45,809 nt of DNA from Chloroflexota bacterium (GTDB lineage Bacteria; Chloroflexota; Dehalococcoidia; Lucifugimonadales; Lucifugimonadaceae), in the NCBI GenBank assembly GCA_027623655.1, contig JAQBVG010000009.1:1-45809 (forward strand), written 5' to 3'. Both the position numbers and the translations under genes were made by a program. Under the pieces are notes generated by a model that made no database searches, was not told the DNA's origin, and worked only from the letters and a program-made list of their open reading frames with translations. Positions 16,820-25,390 of this stretch are shown piece after piece; positions within the stretch are counted from its first letter, which is position 1, and every line of letters starts with the position of its first letter.

Positions 16820-17326
16820 CTACAAGAGGGGAGCCTGTTGTCCTGGCAGCTCAACTTTCTTCACGCCATCGGGAAAGTAGTTCTGCAGCCGGGCGTATTC
16901 GTCGCGCAACTCCTCCCGAGGTTCCCAGTCACGACCGTATCGCACACCGAGGACACCGGCCTGGAGCATTTCTTTCGTGCAGCCGAAACATGGACGCCAT
17001 GTGGAGTAAAGGACAGATCCTTCCACGGCGATTCCGAAGCGAGCCGCCGAGAGCAGTGCATTCTGCTCGGCATGTACGCAAATGCAGAGATCGTAGCCCG
17101 TACCCGATGGGTAGTCGTCTCTATTGGAGCAGCGATCGCAGCCGCCCTCGTCGCAGTTCGTGGTTTTGTGAGGGGTCCCGTTGTAGCCGGTCGAAACGAT
17201 GTGGCCGTCACGTGCCAAAACCGCTCCAACGTGTGTGCCCTTGCAGTTGGCTCTCGCACGAACGCCAACGGCAATCGCCATCATGTATGCGTCCATATCC
17301 GGTCGTTTTTTTGGCGACTCTGCCAA
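16820..17326 (-). CDS. dCMP deaminase family protein
   Basis: A 168-residue zinc enzyme that would convert dCMP to dUMP for thymidylate synthesis. The catalytic zinc site is complete: H85-A-E87 (CVHAEQNALL) and P-C113-F-G-C116 (RPCFGCTKEM). The family-typical cysteine-rich insert GYNGTPHKTTNCDEGGCD and later CSNRDDYPSGTG are present. The start used is TTG 17326, giving the usual KKRPDMDAYMMAIA N-terminus; an ATG at 17296 would remove ten residues. Neither has a good ribosome binding site. It is the first gene of a leftward run continuing into the enolase-superfamily gene 2 bp later. Confidence 0.9.
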   Translation of the reverse strand: MAESPKKRPDMDAYMMAIAVGVRARANCKGTHVGAVLARDGHIVSTGYNGTPHKTTNCDEGGCDRCSNRDDYPSGTGYDLCICVHAEQNALLSAARFGIAVEGSVLYSTWRPCFGCTKEMLQAGVLGVRYGRDWEPREELRDEYARLQNYFPDGVKKVELPGQQAPLL

Positions 17327-17544
17327 CTGGTATTTTACCCTTGCTCTCTGAATATCCTGGAATGTTGGAGCGACGTTATTTTGCTCCTGTCGGTGTGGAA
17401 TTACAGTCGCATACGGAGAGCGATCAGTCCATCCGCTGATATCCTAGCCTGCGATTGATCGGTATGCCCTGGTTTCGAGCTGGAAATCAGGTCTGCTGCT
17501 CAGTAGATCGCGGCCCCATCGGACTTACACCCGCCGAATATTTG

Positions 17545-18780
17545 ATGACTCCAATTCAATCGACTGCTGATTCTGACGACTCGACTGGATCGGGCTCGCT
17601 GCCTGATCGCCAGGGGCGGTTTGGGCCGTATGGCGGCAAGTTTGTTCCAGAGACGCTTATGGCGGCTCTTTCCGAACTGGAAACCGCCTACGAAGCTGCC
17701 CGCGCCGACGCCTCGTTCTGGGCGGAGTTCAAGGATCTTCTGACGAACTATGTTGGTCGGCCTACGGCGCTGTATCACGCGAAAAACCTTACCGAGAAAC
17801 TCGGCGGACCGCAGATCTACATCAAGCGAGAAGACCTGAACCACACGGGCGCTCACAAGATCAACAATGCGATCGGCCAGGGATTACTTGCAAAACGTCT
17901 CGGCAAGAAACGGATCATTGCCGAAACAGGTGCGGGCCAACACGGAGTGGCAACCGCTACGGTCTGTGCACAGATGGGCCTCGAGTGCATCGTCTACATG
18001 GGCGAGGAGGATATTCGGCGCCAGGCACCAAACGTGTACCGGATGCGCGAACTTGGCGCGACTGTCGAGTCGGTTACATCTGGCAGTCGTACGCTGAAGG
18101 ATGCCATTAACGAGGCCATTCGCGACTGGGTGTCGAATGTTGAAACGACCCACTACATCATTGGGAGCGTTGTCGGTCCCCATCCCTACCCCAGGCTGGT
18201 CCGTGACTTCCAGTCGGTGATCGGCACAGAGGCGCGGGAACAGATCATCGAGATGGCGGGGCGCCTGCCGGATTATGTGGTTGCGTGTGTGGGTGGCGGC
18301 TCGAATGCCATTGGTATATTCTCGGGTTTTCTCAAAGACGCGGGTGTTGGACTCGTCGGTGTAGAGGCAGCCGGTGAAGGGCTGGATGGCCGCCATGCTG
18401 CCACGATGTCGAAGGGCAGGCCGGGTGTACTGCACGGATCGATGAGCTACCTGCTGCAGGATGAGCACGGGCAGGTGACCGAGGCGCACAGCATATCCGC
18501 AGGCCTGGACTATCCCGGAGTGGGGCCGGAACACAGCTATTTGAAGGACACCGAGCGGGCCACCTACGTTTCGGCAACCGACGCCGAAGCACTAGCAGGT
18601 TTCAGACTTCTTAGCCGTTCCGAGGGAATAATTCCGGCCCTGGAGCCGTCTCACGCCATCGGTCACATGATGAAATGGGTCCCGACGTTGCCGAAAGATC
18701 AGATCGTTTTGCTGTTACTGAGCGGTCGAGGGGACAAGGATCTCGAAACAGTCGCCGCGGCATCAGGACTCGACCTCTAG
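17545..18780 (+). CDS. trpB: Tryptophan synthase beta chain
   Basis: TrpB joins indole and serine to make tryptophan, using pyridoxal phosphate in the cytoplasm. The 411-residue product shows the TrpB1 signature [19 protein letters not shown], the PLP lysine K105 ([13 protein letters not shown]), the phosphate-binding loop [10 protein letters not shown], and the C-terminal [13 protein letters not shown] chose ATG 17545; in-frame ATG 17464 and TTG 17455 would add about 30 residues not seen in the family. No ribosome binding site is clear. TrpB1 normally works with TrpA to receive indole, but no trpA or other trp gene follows; the next gene is a cytochrome c on the opposite strand. The alpha subunit must be encoded elsewhere. 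Confidence 0.95.
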   Translation: MTPIQSTADSDDSTGSGSLPDRQGRFGPYGGKFVPETLMAALSELETAYEAARADASFWAEFKDLLTNYVGRPTALYHAKNLTEKLGGPQIYIKREDLNHTGAHKINNAIGQGLLAKRLGKKRIIAETGAGQHGVATATVCAQMGLECIVYMGEEDIRRQAPNVYRMRELGATVESVTSGSRTLKDAINEAIRDWVSNVETTHYIIGSVVGPHPYPRLVRDFQSVIGTEAREQIIEMAGRLPDYVVACVGGGSNAIGIFSGFLKDAGVGLVGVEAAGEGLDGRHAATMSKGRPGVLHGSMSYLLQDEHGQVTEAHSISAGLDYPGVGPEHSYLKDTERATYVSATDAEALAGFRLLSRSEGIIPALEPSHAIGHMMKWVPTLPKDQIVLLLLSGRGDKDLETVAAASGLDL

Positions 18781-18898
18781 TCAGGATTCCGGGTGGGCAC
18801 CCCCGGTTCATGGGCTTCCGCCTAAGTGGCAGTATTTCGGCAACCGAGTGTGTTTCACCAGTTGGTCGTATTGCGCCAGCCCACGGGCCAGACGAAGG

Positions 18899-19330
18899 CT
18901 ATCCCAGGGACTTGAGGTACGCGATCAGGTCCTCGATATCTGATTCGGGCAGTGACGCAAACGTTGTGGGCATGAGATTGGCAAAGCCATCGGTGAGCAC
19001 TGCTGCGGGATCCTTGATCGACTCACTGATGTAGTCATCGCCCTTTGCGTTTATCCCCGCAAGGCCCGGTCCTACAAGCTTGGTCGTATCGGTTTTGTGA
19101 CATGCGCTGCAACCGAGGCTTTTGAATTTACTTTCGCCATTGGCGATGTCAGGTCCGGAATTTTCCGGTGCGCTGCCTCCACCGTTCCCTGCCAGTACAG
19201 AGCTATCGCGGGTCGGGACCGGGGTAGTTGTCGAGAAGGGCGACTCGCTGTTATCCGAGCAGGCAACAACAGTGAACAGGGTGAGTGCGGCAAGGATTCC
19301 AATAAAAGCGGTTGTTGAACGGTTGGTCAC
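18899..19330 (-). CDS. Lipoprotein cytochrome c (class I type)
   Basis: A 143-residue monohaem cytochrome c attached to the outer face of the membrane. The N-terminus is a lipoprotein signal with the lipobox VVAC (lipidated C24), followed by a Ser/Thr/Pro-rich linker to about residue 60. The haem-binding motif is C74-S-A-C77-H78 (GCSACHKT). The distal methionine is probably in ANLMPTTF, followed by the C-terminal helix DIEDLIAYLKSLG typical of class I. It lies about 1.1 kb upstream of the cytochrome oxidase operon on the opposite strand, with a regulator between, so it is a good candidate for the soluble-type electron donor to that oxidase. That link is inference from position. Confidence 0.92.
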   Translation of the reverse strand: MTNRSTTAFIGILAALTLFTVVACSDNSESPFSTTTPVPTRDSSVLAGNGGGSAPENSGPDIANGESKFKSLGCSACHKTDTTKLVGPGLAGINAKGDDYISESIKDPAAVLTDGFANLMPTTFASLPESDIEDLIAYLKSLG

Positions 19331-19620
19331 GTATCAGGTCCCACGAATTACTCGGTGAAAAGTTAAAAAAACACCGCACCTACGAGGACCGTAGCTGCGA
19401 TCGACTGCGAACGATAGGCGAAAAATCTCCGTCCATAGTACGACTCCATGTGAGATTTGCGTGATGGCGCGATCGCACCAATCTCTCGCGAAATTCTCAC
19501 CCTGACGCTGCCTGTGTCGACTTATATTCGTTTGCGGGTTAGCCGTATGGCATCCCGGAATTGGTCTTGTGTAAGCGATCCGGCAATCTACCTCTTTCGT
19601 CGCTGTGGAGGCCGGGGGTC

Positions 19621-20301
19621 ATGGGAATAAGTCGCTTGGAAAAACAGGTTGACAGGCCGCGAACGAGAGGTGGGTTTAATACTGCGGACGGCATGTTTTC
19701 CGTTGCCGGAGATCAGCGGATCATCACCTGGAACTCTGCGGCTGAAAAGCTGCTTGGCTATACGGAACAGCAGGTGGTCGGCAAGAAATGCTACGACGTC
19801 CTGTGTGCCGGCAACAGTCATGGCCGGGTTCGGTGCAGGCGCGAGTGCGTGGTGGTGACAAACGCCGGGAAGGGTCGAGTAACGCGAGATTTCGATCTCG
19901 AGTGCAAAACGTACGACGGGGCGCCCGTACTGCTGAATATGAGCGTGTTGCTTCTGCGAAGTGGCCCTTCACCACGGGAGGTACTGCACCTGTTCAGGGA
20001 CGTGACCGACAGGCGAAGCGTTGAACGGGCGTCGTCCCCCGGAAGATCGGCAGTGAACGGGGAGCTGGCAGTGACGAACGGGAATTCGACAGTCGTTCAA
20101 TACAAACTTCCACCGCTCACAACACGCGAAGATCAAGCGCTCCGTTTGCTGGCTGCCGGCAAAAACACGACGGACATTTCGGAGATCCTGGCGATACGCC
20201 CACTGACGGCGAGAAATCACGTAAGTCGATTGCTGGCCAAGCTCGGGTGCAGATCGCGACTCGAAGCCGTCGCCCTTGGCACCAGGTCAGGTCTTCTTTG
20301 A
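19621..20301 (+). CDS. PAS-domain LuxR-type transcriptional regulator
   Basis: This 226-residue protein joins an N-terminal PAS sensor domain (about 20-140; DQRIITWNSAAEKLLGYTEQ, then VVGKKCYDVL and VLHLFRDVTDR) to a C-terminal LuxR/GerE helix-turn-helix (about 165-226; LTTREDQALRLLAAGKNTTD, ARNHVSRLLAKLGCRSRLEA). Four cysteines cluster in the PAS domain (C57, C62, C72, C76), which could bind a metal or Fe-S cluster or sense redox; that is inference. There is no receiver domain or kinase. The start at 19621 has GGAGG 9 nt upstream; a TTG at 19561 in frame is unlikely. It lies directly upstream of the cytochrome oxidase operon on the same strand, so it may control that operon. Confidence 0.88.
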   Translation: MGISRLEKQVDRPRTRGGFNTADGMFSVAGDQRIITWNSAAEKLLGYTEQQVVGKKCYDVLCAGNSHGRVRCRRECVVVTNAGKGRVTRDFDLECKTYDGAPVLLNMSVLLLRSGPSPREVLHLFRDVTDRRSVERASSPGRSAVNGELAVTNGNSTVVQYKLPPLTTREDQALRLLAAGKNTTDISEILAIRPLTARNHVSRLLAKLGCRSRLEAVALGTRSGLL

Positions 20302-20317
20302 TTTTTCCTGTCACACC

Positions 20318-20343
20318 TGCAATCGATCGTTGGTGAGATTGCA
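20318..20343 (+). terminator. Weak hairpin after PAS-LuxR gene
   Basis: A 7-bp stem TGCAATC/GATTGCA with a 12-nt loop follows the regulator gene, then CCTGTTTGTGG. The T-tract is poor, so it may be an attenuating structure before the oxidase operon rather than a strong terminator. Confidence 0.3.
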
Positions 20344-20457
20344 CCTGTTTGTGGCAGCAGGGGCTGGCTACTCTCGACCCTTGTTTGCAAAACCGGGATC
20401 AATTCTGAGCCAGATGTTGCTTGAGTTCCGAGGGAGATTGAACTGAACAGAGACACA

Positions 20458-21189
20458 TTGACGGCAGCGTTCATCTGGATACTGCTCACGATCATCAGCG
20501 AAGTGTTGTTCCTGTCGTTCGATATTTTCGGCGATGCTGTAACCGAGCAGGGTGTCTTCATCGATGAGGCGTTCGTGCTACTCGTGGTACTGGCAATCCC
20601 GATCTTTACGTTTGTGATCACCACCCTTGGTTACGTACTGGTCAAATTCCGTGCAAAAGGCGACGAGCTGGAAGATTCCGCTCCGGTGAGGACCCACGAC
20701 AAGTGGGCCAGGTCGTGGCTTGTGTGGACAACTGTTCTGTGCCTGGTGGTGATCGTTCATCCGGGCTACACCGGACTGCTCGAACTCCGCAAAACGAACG
20801 CTGAGGAGCCTGACCTGACGGTGAACGTTACCGGACGGCGCTGGCAGTGGTCGTACGAATATGAGGGTCGTGGCGTCCAGTTGTTCGCGATGGACGAGAT
20901 GCTCATTCTCCCGAACGACTCACTCATTCGTTTCATTATTACGTCTGAAGATCAAGACGTAATTCATTCGTTCTGGATTCCGGCATTCCGAATGAAGATC
21001 GACGCTGTCCCCGGTCTGACTACCTATTTCGACGTCAACACTCTCGAGATTGGCCACTTCAACGACGATGTCAACTTCAGGGTCCAGTGCGCCGAACTTT
21101 GCGGTACCGACCATTCGCTGATGTTTACAAGAATCGCTGTTGTTGAGCGCGCTGAGTTCGAACAGTGGATTGCGGAGAAAGCGGCCTAA
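20458..21189 (+). CDS. coxB: Cytochrome c oxidase subunit II
   Basis: Subunit II receives electrons from cytochrome c through the binuclear CuA centre on the outer face of the membrane. Two transmembrane helices (about 1-20 and 38-62) and a third hydrophobic stretch at 85-103 precede the cupredoxin domain. CuA ligands are all present: H170 (VIHSFWIPAF), C211, C215, H219 and M222 (CAELCGTDHSLM), with E213 between the cysteines. The aromatic patch is GRRWQWSYEYEG. There is no C-terminal cytochrome c domain. The first standard start is TTG 20458, but AGGGAG at 20431-20436 points to a CTG at 20443 in frame (spacing 6), which would add LNRDT. It is first in the operon coxB-ctaD-ctaF-ctaE, with 10 bp to the next gene. 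Confidence 0.94.
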   Translation: MTAAFIWILLTIISEVLFLSFDIFGDAVTEQGVFIDEAFVLLVVLAIPIFTFVITTLGYVLVKFRAKGDELEDSAPVRTHDKWARSWLVWTTVLCLVVIVHPGYTGLLELRKTNAEEPDLTVNVTGRRWQWSYEYEGRGVQLFAMDEMLILPNDSLIRFIITSEDQDVIHSFWIPAFRMKIDAVPGLTTYFDVNTLEIGHFNDDVNFRVQCAELCGTDHSLMFTRIAVVERAEFEQWIAEKAA

Positions 21190-21199
21190 AGGCCAGAAA

Positions 21200-23062
21200 G
21201 TGCAAGAGGACCGGCAATTGGCAGCGTTTTTTCCGTTAGTTAGAGGCCTGGTTTACGCCGCTGTTGGCTTTGCAATTGGTGCTGGCATATCTCTCGGCAT
21301 AACCGGCCTGACCGGCGAGCCAGCAAAAGAGCCGCTGATTGTGCTCGGGTACGTATTCGCCGTGATCGGTTGGCTCATGGGCGTCGGGATGTGGAAAGCC
21401 TGGGGCCGGGAATGGTTTGGTAAATCCACATCCAACAATCCATCCGGCGGGTGGGAGCGGTATCTGAGGTTCAACACCGATCACAAGGTGATCGGGATCC
21501 AGTACCTCACCTCGCTTGCAGTAGTTTTCTTACTCGCTGGCCTGCTCGCGATGGTGATCAGGGCTGAACTCGCCGACTCCGGGCAAAACCTGCTTACGAA
21601 GACCGACTACAACACCACCATGAGCCTCCACGGCATCATGATGATCGCGGTCGCTGTGGCGGCGGTGATGGGAGGATTTTCGAACTTTGTCCTCCCGTTA
21701 ATCATCGGTGCGGAGGACGTGGCGTTCCCAAGGATCAACGCGCTGAGCTTCTGGATCGTGCCGCCGGTGGTAGTCATGCTGCTGTTGTCGCCGCTCTTTG
21801 GAGGGTTCGACACCGGCTGGACGGCATATCCGCCACTCGCAACACAGGCTGCCACTGGCGCCCTGCTGTTCGAACTGGCGTTCCTGACGTTTGGAATCTC
21901 GTCGATTCTTGGTGGAATGAACTTCATAGCGACGATCATCACGCAGCGAGCGCCGGGAATGACCTGGGGGCGTTTGCCGATCTTCGCCTGGTCGGTGCTG
22001 GCCGCATCGGTAATTTCGCTCACTGCCACCCAGTGGGTCGCTTACGGCCTGCTGATGATCATCTTCGAACGCATATTCAACATGGTGTTCTTTTCGCCTC
22101 CCGGCGGTAACGCCCTGTTGTACGAGCACGTTTTCTGGTTCTACTCACATCCTGCTGTGTACATCATGATTTTGCCGGCGTTCGGAGCCGAACTCGAGAT
22201 CATCAGCCATTTCGCCAGAAAGCCGTTGTTCGCTTACAGATGGGTGGTGCGCTCGTTTGCACTGATCGTGTTCCTGAGCTTTATCGTGTGGGCTCACCAT
22301 CTGTTTACGAGTGGAATGGGCGAAAACCTTCACGGCCCGTTCATGATCCTGACAGAGCTGATTTCGATACCTACGGGAATCGTGTTCCTCTCTGCCCTGG
22401 GGACGTTGTGGCGAAGCAAGCTGAGGTTGAAGGTACCGCTGCTCTTTGCCCTGGGCGTCGTGTTCAACTTTACGATCGGCGGACTCACAGGAATATTCCT
22501 TGCAGACGTCGCAACGGATATTTCGTTGCAGGACACCTATTTCGTGGTTGCTCACTTCCACTACACGATCATGGGCGGCGAGATATTCGCAATTTTCGCT
22601 GCCGGGTACTACTGGTTCCCAAAGATCACCGGCCGTATGTACAACGAGACACTCGGGCGCATTCACTTTGGTCTGATGTTTGTGCTTTACAACATCACGT
22701 TCCTGGCGATGTTCATACCCGGTTCGGTCGGTATGAACCGTCGTGTAGCCGAATATCCTCCCCAGTACGAGTTCATGAACCTGATCGTATCGATCGCTGC
22801 GTTCGGGCTCGGCCTGGCTTTCCTGCCATGGATTTACAACATGCTCAATTCGTGGATCCGCGGAGAGAAGGCACCGGACAACCCGTGGGGAGCAAAGACG
22901 CTCGAATGGCAGACGAGTTCACCGCCGCCGCTTGAGAACTTCCACGAGATGCCGAAAGTCACCGGTGACCCGTACGGCTACGGCGACGAGACCGTGATTC
23001 ACGCACGCTTTGACCCTTCAACGACAGCTTCTCACCAACCTGCGCCGGCGGAAGGCGACTAG
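21200..23062 (+). CDS. ctaD: Cytochrome c oxidase subunit I (A2-type)
   Basis: The catalytic subunit reduces oxygen to water at the haem-CuB centre and pumps protons. It is 620 residues long from GTG 21200 (AAAGG 7 nt upstream), about 80 longer than usual at the N-terminus, where two extra membrane helices precede the core. Haem a ligands are H144 (SLHGIMM) and H454; H452 (AHFHYTIMGG) binds haem a3. CuB ligands are H317, H366 and H367 (VWAHHLFTSG). Y321 is the cross-linked tyrosine. The helix VI motif is YSHPAVY: alanine replaces the glutamate of HPEVY and a Tyr-Ser pair precedes it, which marks the A2 type of proton channel. Second gene of the oxidase operon. Confidence 0.95.
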   Translation: MQEDRQLAAFFPLVRGLVYAAVGFAIGAGISLGITGLTGEPAKEPLIVLGYVFAVIGWLMGVGMWKAWGREWFGKSTSNNPSGGWERYLRFNTDHKVIGIQYLTSLAVVFLLAGLLAMVIRAELADSGQNLLTKTDYNTTMSLHGIMMIAVAVAAVMGGFSNFVLPLIIGAEDVAFPRINALSFWIVPPVVVMLLLSPLFGGFDTGWTAYPPLATQAATGALLFELAFLTFGISSILGGMNFIATIITQRAPGMTWGRLPIFAWSVLAASVISLTATQWVAYGLLMIIFERIFNMVFFSPPGGNALLYEHVFWFYSHPAVYIMILPAFGAELEIISHFARKPLFAYRWVVRSFALIVFLSFIVWAHHLFTSGMGENLHGPFMILTELISIPTGIVFLSALGTLWRSKLRLKVPLLFALGVVFNFTIGGLTGIFLADVATDISLQDTYFVVAHFHYTIMGGEIFAIFAAGYYWFPKITGRMYNETLGRIHFGLMFVLYNITFLAMFIPGSVGMNRRVAEYPPQYEFMNLIVSIAAFGLGLAFLPWIYNMLNSWIRGEKAPDNPWGAKTLEWQTSSPPPLENFHEMPKVTGDPYGYGDETVIHARFDPSTTASHQPAPAEGD

Positions 23063-23102
23063 GTCTCTTCATCAAGTAGAGAGCGCACATTAAAACTACG
23101 AA

Positions 23103-23363
23103 ATGCACAAAACACTTCAACAAACAATGAAAACAGGCTGGGTAGTGATTGGGCTTCTTGCCGTCATGACTGCCGTAGAGTTCGCCATCGCGGTGATGGC
23201 AAAAGACAGCCTTTTGTTAGCCCTTCTCCTGATAATCGCGCTCGCCAAGGGGTGGCTGATCATCCAGTACTTCATGCATTTCGGCCAGCTGTGGGAACAC
23301 GTTAGCGATGCCTGGTACGGAATGCTAAACGACGACCCTGCAGCGGACTCGGACGAGGACTAG
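23103..23363 (+). CDS. ctaF: Cytochrome c oxidase subunit IV-like protein
   Basis: An 86-residue membrane protein with two helices: about 11-33 (GWVVIGLLAVMTAVEFAIAV) and 37-55 (LLLALLLIIALAKGWLIIQ). The second helix with AKGWLIIQYFMHFGQLW is characteristic of prokaryotic subunit IV, a small accessory subunit thought to help assembly or stability of the oxidase. The acidic tail ends ADSDED. It lies between subunit I and subunit III, with its stop 4 bp before the next start, so it clearly belongs to the same operon. The gene symbol follows common usage for this position. Confidence 0.85.
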   Translation: MHKTLQQTMKTGWVVIGLLAVMTAVEFAIAVMAKDSLLLALLLIIALAKGWLIIQYFMHFGQLWEHVSDAWYGMLNDDPAADSDED

Positions 23364-23367
23364 AACT

Positions 23368-23934
23368 GTGACTCAACACGTACCGAACGTAAACCACAGG
23401 TTCAACTCTCTGACCATCAACAGGCTCGGCCTGTGGCTGTTCCTGGTTTCCGACGCGTCTTTTTTCATTGCCCTGATTACATCCAGGTTCTTCGTCGAAG
23501 GGACCAGCCGGCCGGATCATGTCAACCAGGCCCTCGGTCTCGGCCTGACCGTTCTCCTGCTGCTGAGCAGCCTGACAGCCTATCGCGCAGAAGCTGCGGC
23601 GGAGCACGGCGATAGAAAGCAGGCGCAGAAAATGTTGCTGGCTACTATTGCGATGGGAGTGATATTCATCGTTGGGGTCGCTTTTGAGTGGTACGAGGCC
23701 CTGCAGCACTTCCCACCGTCCACCGGGTTTGGCACCATCCTTTTCACACTCACCGGGGTGCACGTAACACACGTTGCGACCGGTGTCCTGGCACTTGGCT
23801 TCGTGTATTTCCAGGTTCGAAGATCGGAGTCGGACGCCGACAGTCAGTGGGCCGTAGAAGGCGCAGTGAAGTGGTGGCACTTTGTCGACGTGGCGTGGGT
23901 ATTCATCTATCCAACCCTGTACCTCGTCGGGTAG
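23368..23934 (+). CDS. ctaE: Cytochrome c oxidase subunit III
   Basis: A 188-residue integral membrane protein of the haem-copper oxidase subunit III family, which supports proton uptake and stability of subunit I. Five helices are seen, fitting the short bacterial form. Family blocks are LGLWLFLVSDASFFIALITS near the N-terminus, AFEWYEAL in the middle, LTGVHVTHVATGVLALG, and the C-terminal VKWWHFVDVAWVFIYPTLYL. It starts at GTG 23368, 4 bp after subunit IV, and is the last gene of the oxidase cluster. Haem A synthesis and assembly genes (ctaA, ctaB, Sco) are not in this window. Confidence 0.94.
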   Translation: MTQHVPNVNHRFNSLTINRLGLWLFLVSDASFFIALITSRFFVEGTSRPDHVNQALGLGLTVLLLLSSLTAYRAEAAAEHGDRKQAQKMLLATIAMGVIFIVGVAFEWYEALQHFPPSTGFGTILFTLTGVHVTHVATGVLALGFVYFQVRRSESDADSQWAVEGAVKWWHFVDVAWVFIYPTLYLVG

Positions 23935-24218
23935 TCGTCACACATCGCGACCTTGCACTAACGAATTCGCCAGGCGCACAGGCTGTCGGACTCGGGATCG
24001 TTCGGCGGACCGTCGAATGCGATGATCTGGCGTCACCGGACGAATATCTCCGGATGCCCGCCTGTCGCAAGTTGTTTTCATTCTGCTGAATCCCCGTTCG
24101 TTCGTGAACCTCACATTTAATTCACTTCGCACCCCGGTAACTGCGCTCCGTGCTCACGCCACGTTCATATGCTGCGGGTAGTGTGTTTTACTCGGGGCAG
24201 CTATCTGAGGTGGAATGA

Positions 24219-25211
24219 ATGTTTAAAAAAATACTCGTGCCTTTAGATGGCTCAGAACACGCACGTAAAATTGTGGGCTGGGCTACGGGTTTAGCAGGGG
24301 CACTGAAGGCCGAAATAATTCTGCTTTCTGTGATCGATCCAGAAGAAATCGAGATACTCGAGGCGACGACGCGCGGCTTACGCGACGATGTCGAATCGCG
24401 TTCTGCGAGTGGAACGGGTGTAAGGACAAGGGTCAGAGCACCTGCCGAGGTGATTGAAGACGCGCTTGAACAGGCCGAAAAAGACCTTCGGGTCGAAGCG
24501 CAGAAAATCAGGGCGGCAGGCGTAAAGGCGACTGTCAGCGTCGGCGCCGGCTCACCGGCGGAGGTGATCGTTTCTGATGCACACAGGCTTGGAGCCGACC
24601 TGATTGCGATGGCTACTCGAAGAGAATCTGCCCTGGCACGCGGCGTGCTCGGCAGTGTGACTGACCGAGTGCTTCACTCGACGTCAACGCCGATCCTTAC
24701 GATGTACCCAGGTGAAATTCATGAGTCGGGAGATTATGGCGCCAGCAGCCAACCACCAACACATGTAATCGTTCCCCTTGACGGATCGACTCTGTCAGAA
24801 TCGGCGGTCAGGCCCGCGATGGAAATTGCGAAGGCTGCCGGTGCCGACATCGTGTTCACTGAAACGGTCAGATTGCCGTTCTTCGGGGTTGGAGTAGCGG
24901 GCATCGAGTATGGGGCAGGCGACTTCGCCGGTGATTACACGGTCGATACGCAAAAAGAAGAAGTGACGGAATATCTGGAGGAATTTATCACGGCGGCGAA
25001 GGCGGAAGGGGTTGCAGCTCGACTCAGCGTTCGCGTTGGAAGTCCGTCGCAACAGATAGTGGAAGAGGCTGCCGAAGTGGAGGGCAGCATCATCGTTATG
25101 GGATCCCACGGCTCGGGAGGTCTCAAACGATGGGTAGTGGGGAGCGTCGCCGACAAGGTGATCCGGTCTGCCCGTCGACCTGTGCTGGTGATTCCTCCGA
25201 AGACAGGTTAG
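24219..25211 (+). CDS. Tandem-domain universal stress protein (UspA family)
   Basis: A 330-residue cytoplasmic protein made of two Usp domains: about 1-165 (MFKKILVPLDGSEHARKIVG) and 178-327 (THVIVPLDGSTLSESAVRPA). The second domain keeps the ATP-binding G-x2-G-x9-G-S pattern (MGSHGSGGLKRWVVGSVADK); in the first the early glycines are lost (MATRRESALARGVLGSVTD), so only the C-terminal half is likely to bind ATP. The first domain also contains a charged insert around residues 55-90. Start: GAGGTGG lies upstream of ATG 24219. It follows the oxidase operon after a 284-bp gap and ends at a strong hairpin, so it is probably a single-gene unit. Usp proteins respond to stress or redox state; the specific role is unknown. 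Confidence 0.93.
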   Translation: MFKKILVPLDGSEHARKIVGWATGLAGALKAEIILLSVIDPEEIEILEATTRGLRDDVESRSASGTGVRTRVRAPAEVIEDALEQAEKDLRVEAQKIRAAGVKATVSVGAGSPAEVIVSDAHRLGADLIAMATRRESALARGVLGSVTDRVLHSTSTPILTMYPGEIHESGDYGASSQPPTHVIVPLDGSTLSESAVRPAMEIAKAAGADIVFTETVRLPFFGVGVAGIEYGAGDFAGDYTVDTQKEEVTEYLEEFITAAKAEGVAARLSVRVGSPSQQIVEEAAEVEGSIIVMGSHGSGGLKRWVVGSVADKVIRSARRPVLVIPPKTG

Positions 25212-25232
25212 CCAGACGGCTCCCACAGCGAC

Positions 25233-25270
25233 CAACGCCCGACTCGCCAACCGGCGATGATCGGGCGTTG
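25233..25270 (+). terminator. Strong hairpin terminator after universal stress protein
   Basis: The outer stem CAACGCCCGA/TCGGGCGTTG (10 bp) and the inner stem TCGCC/GGCGA form a long hairpin beginning 22 bp after the stop. It is followed by TTGCGTTCGT, a weak T-rich exit. Stem quality makes a terminator role likely. Confidence 0.65.
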
Positions 25271-25390
25271 TTGCGTTCGTGACTCGACCAATGACCGTAT
25301 ATGACGTAAATTGCCACGTACCGGTCCCTGAACAGCGGTAACATCTGCCGAGCGACTCGCGCATCCCAGGCACGGACTTTTCATCACGTC

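Noticed and set aside
22240-22935. Long open frames on both strands inside ctaD
   Set aside because: They lie wholly within the cytochrome oxidase subunit I gene, which has all catalytic residues; these are shadow frames.
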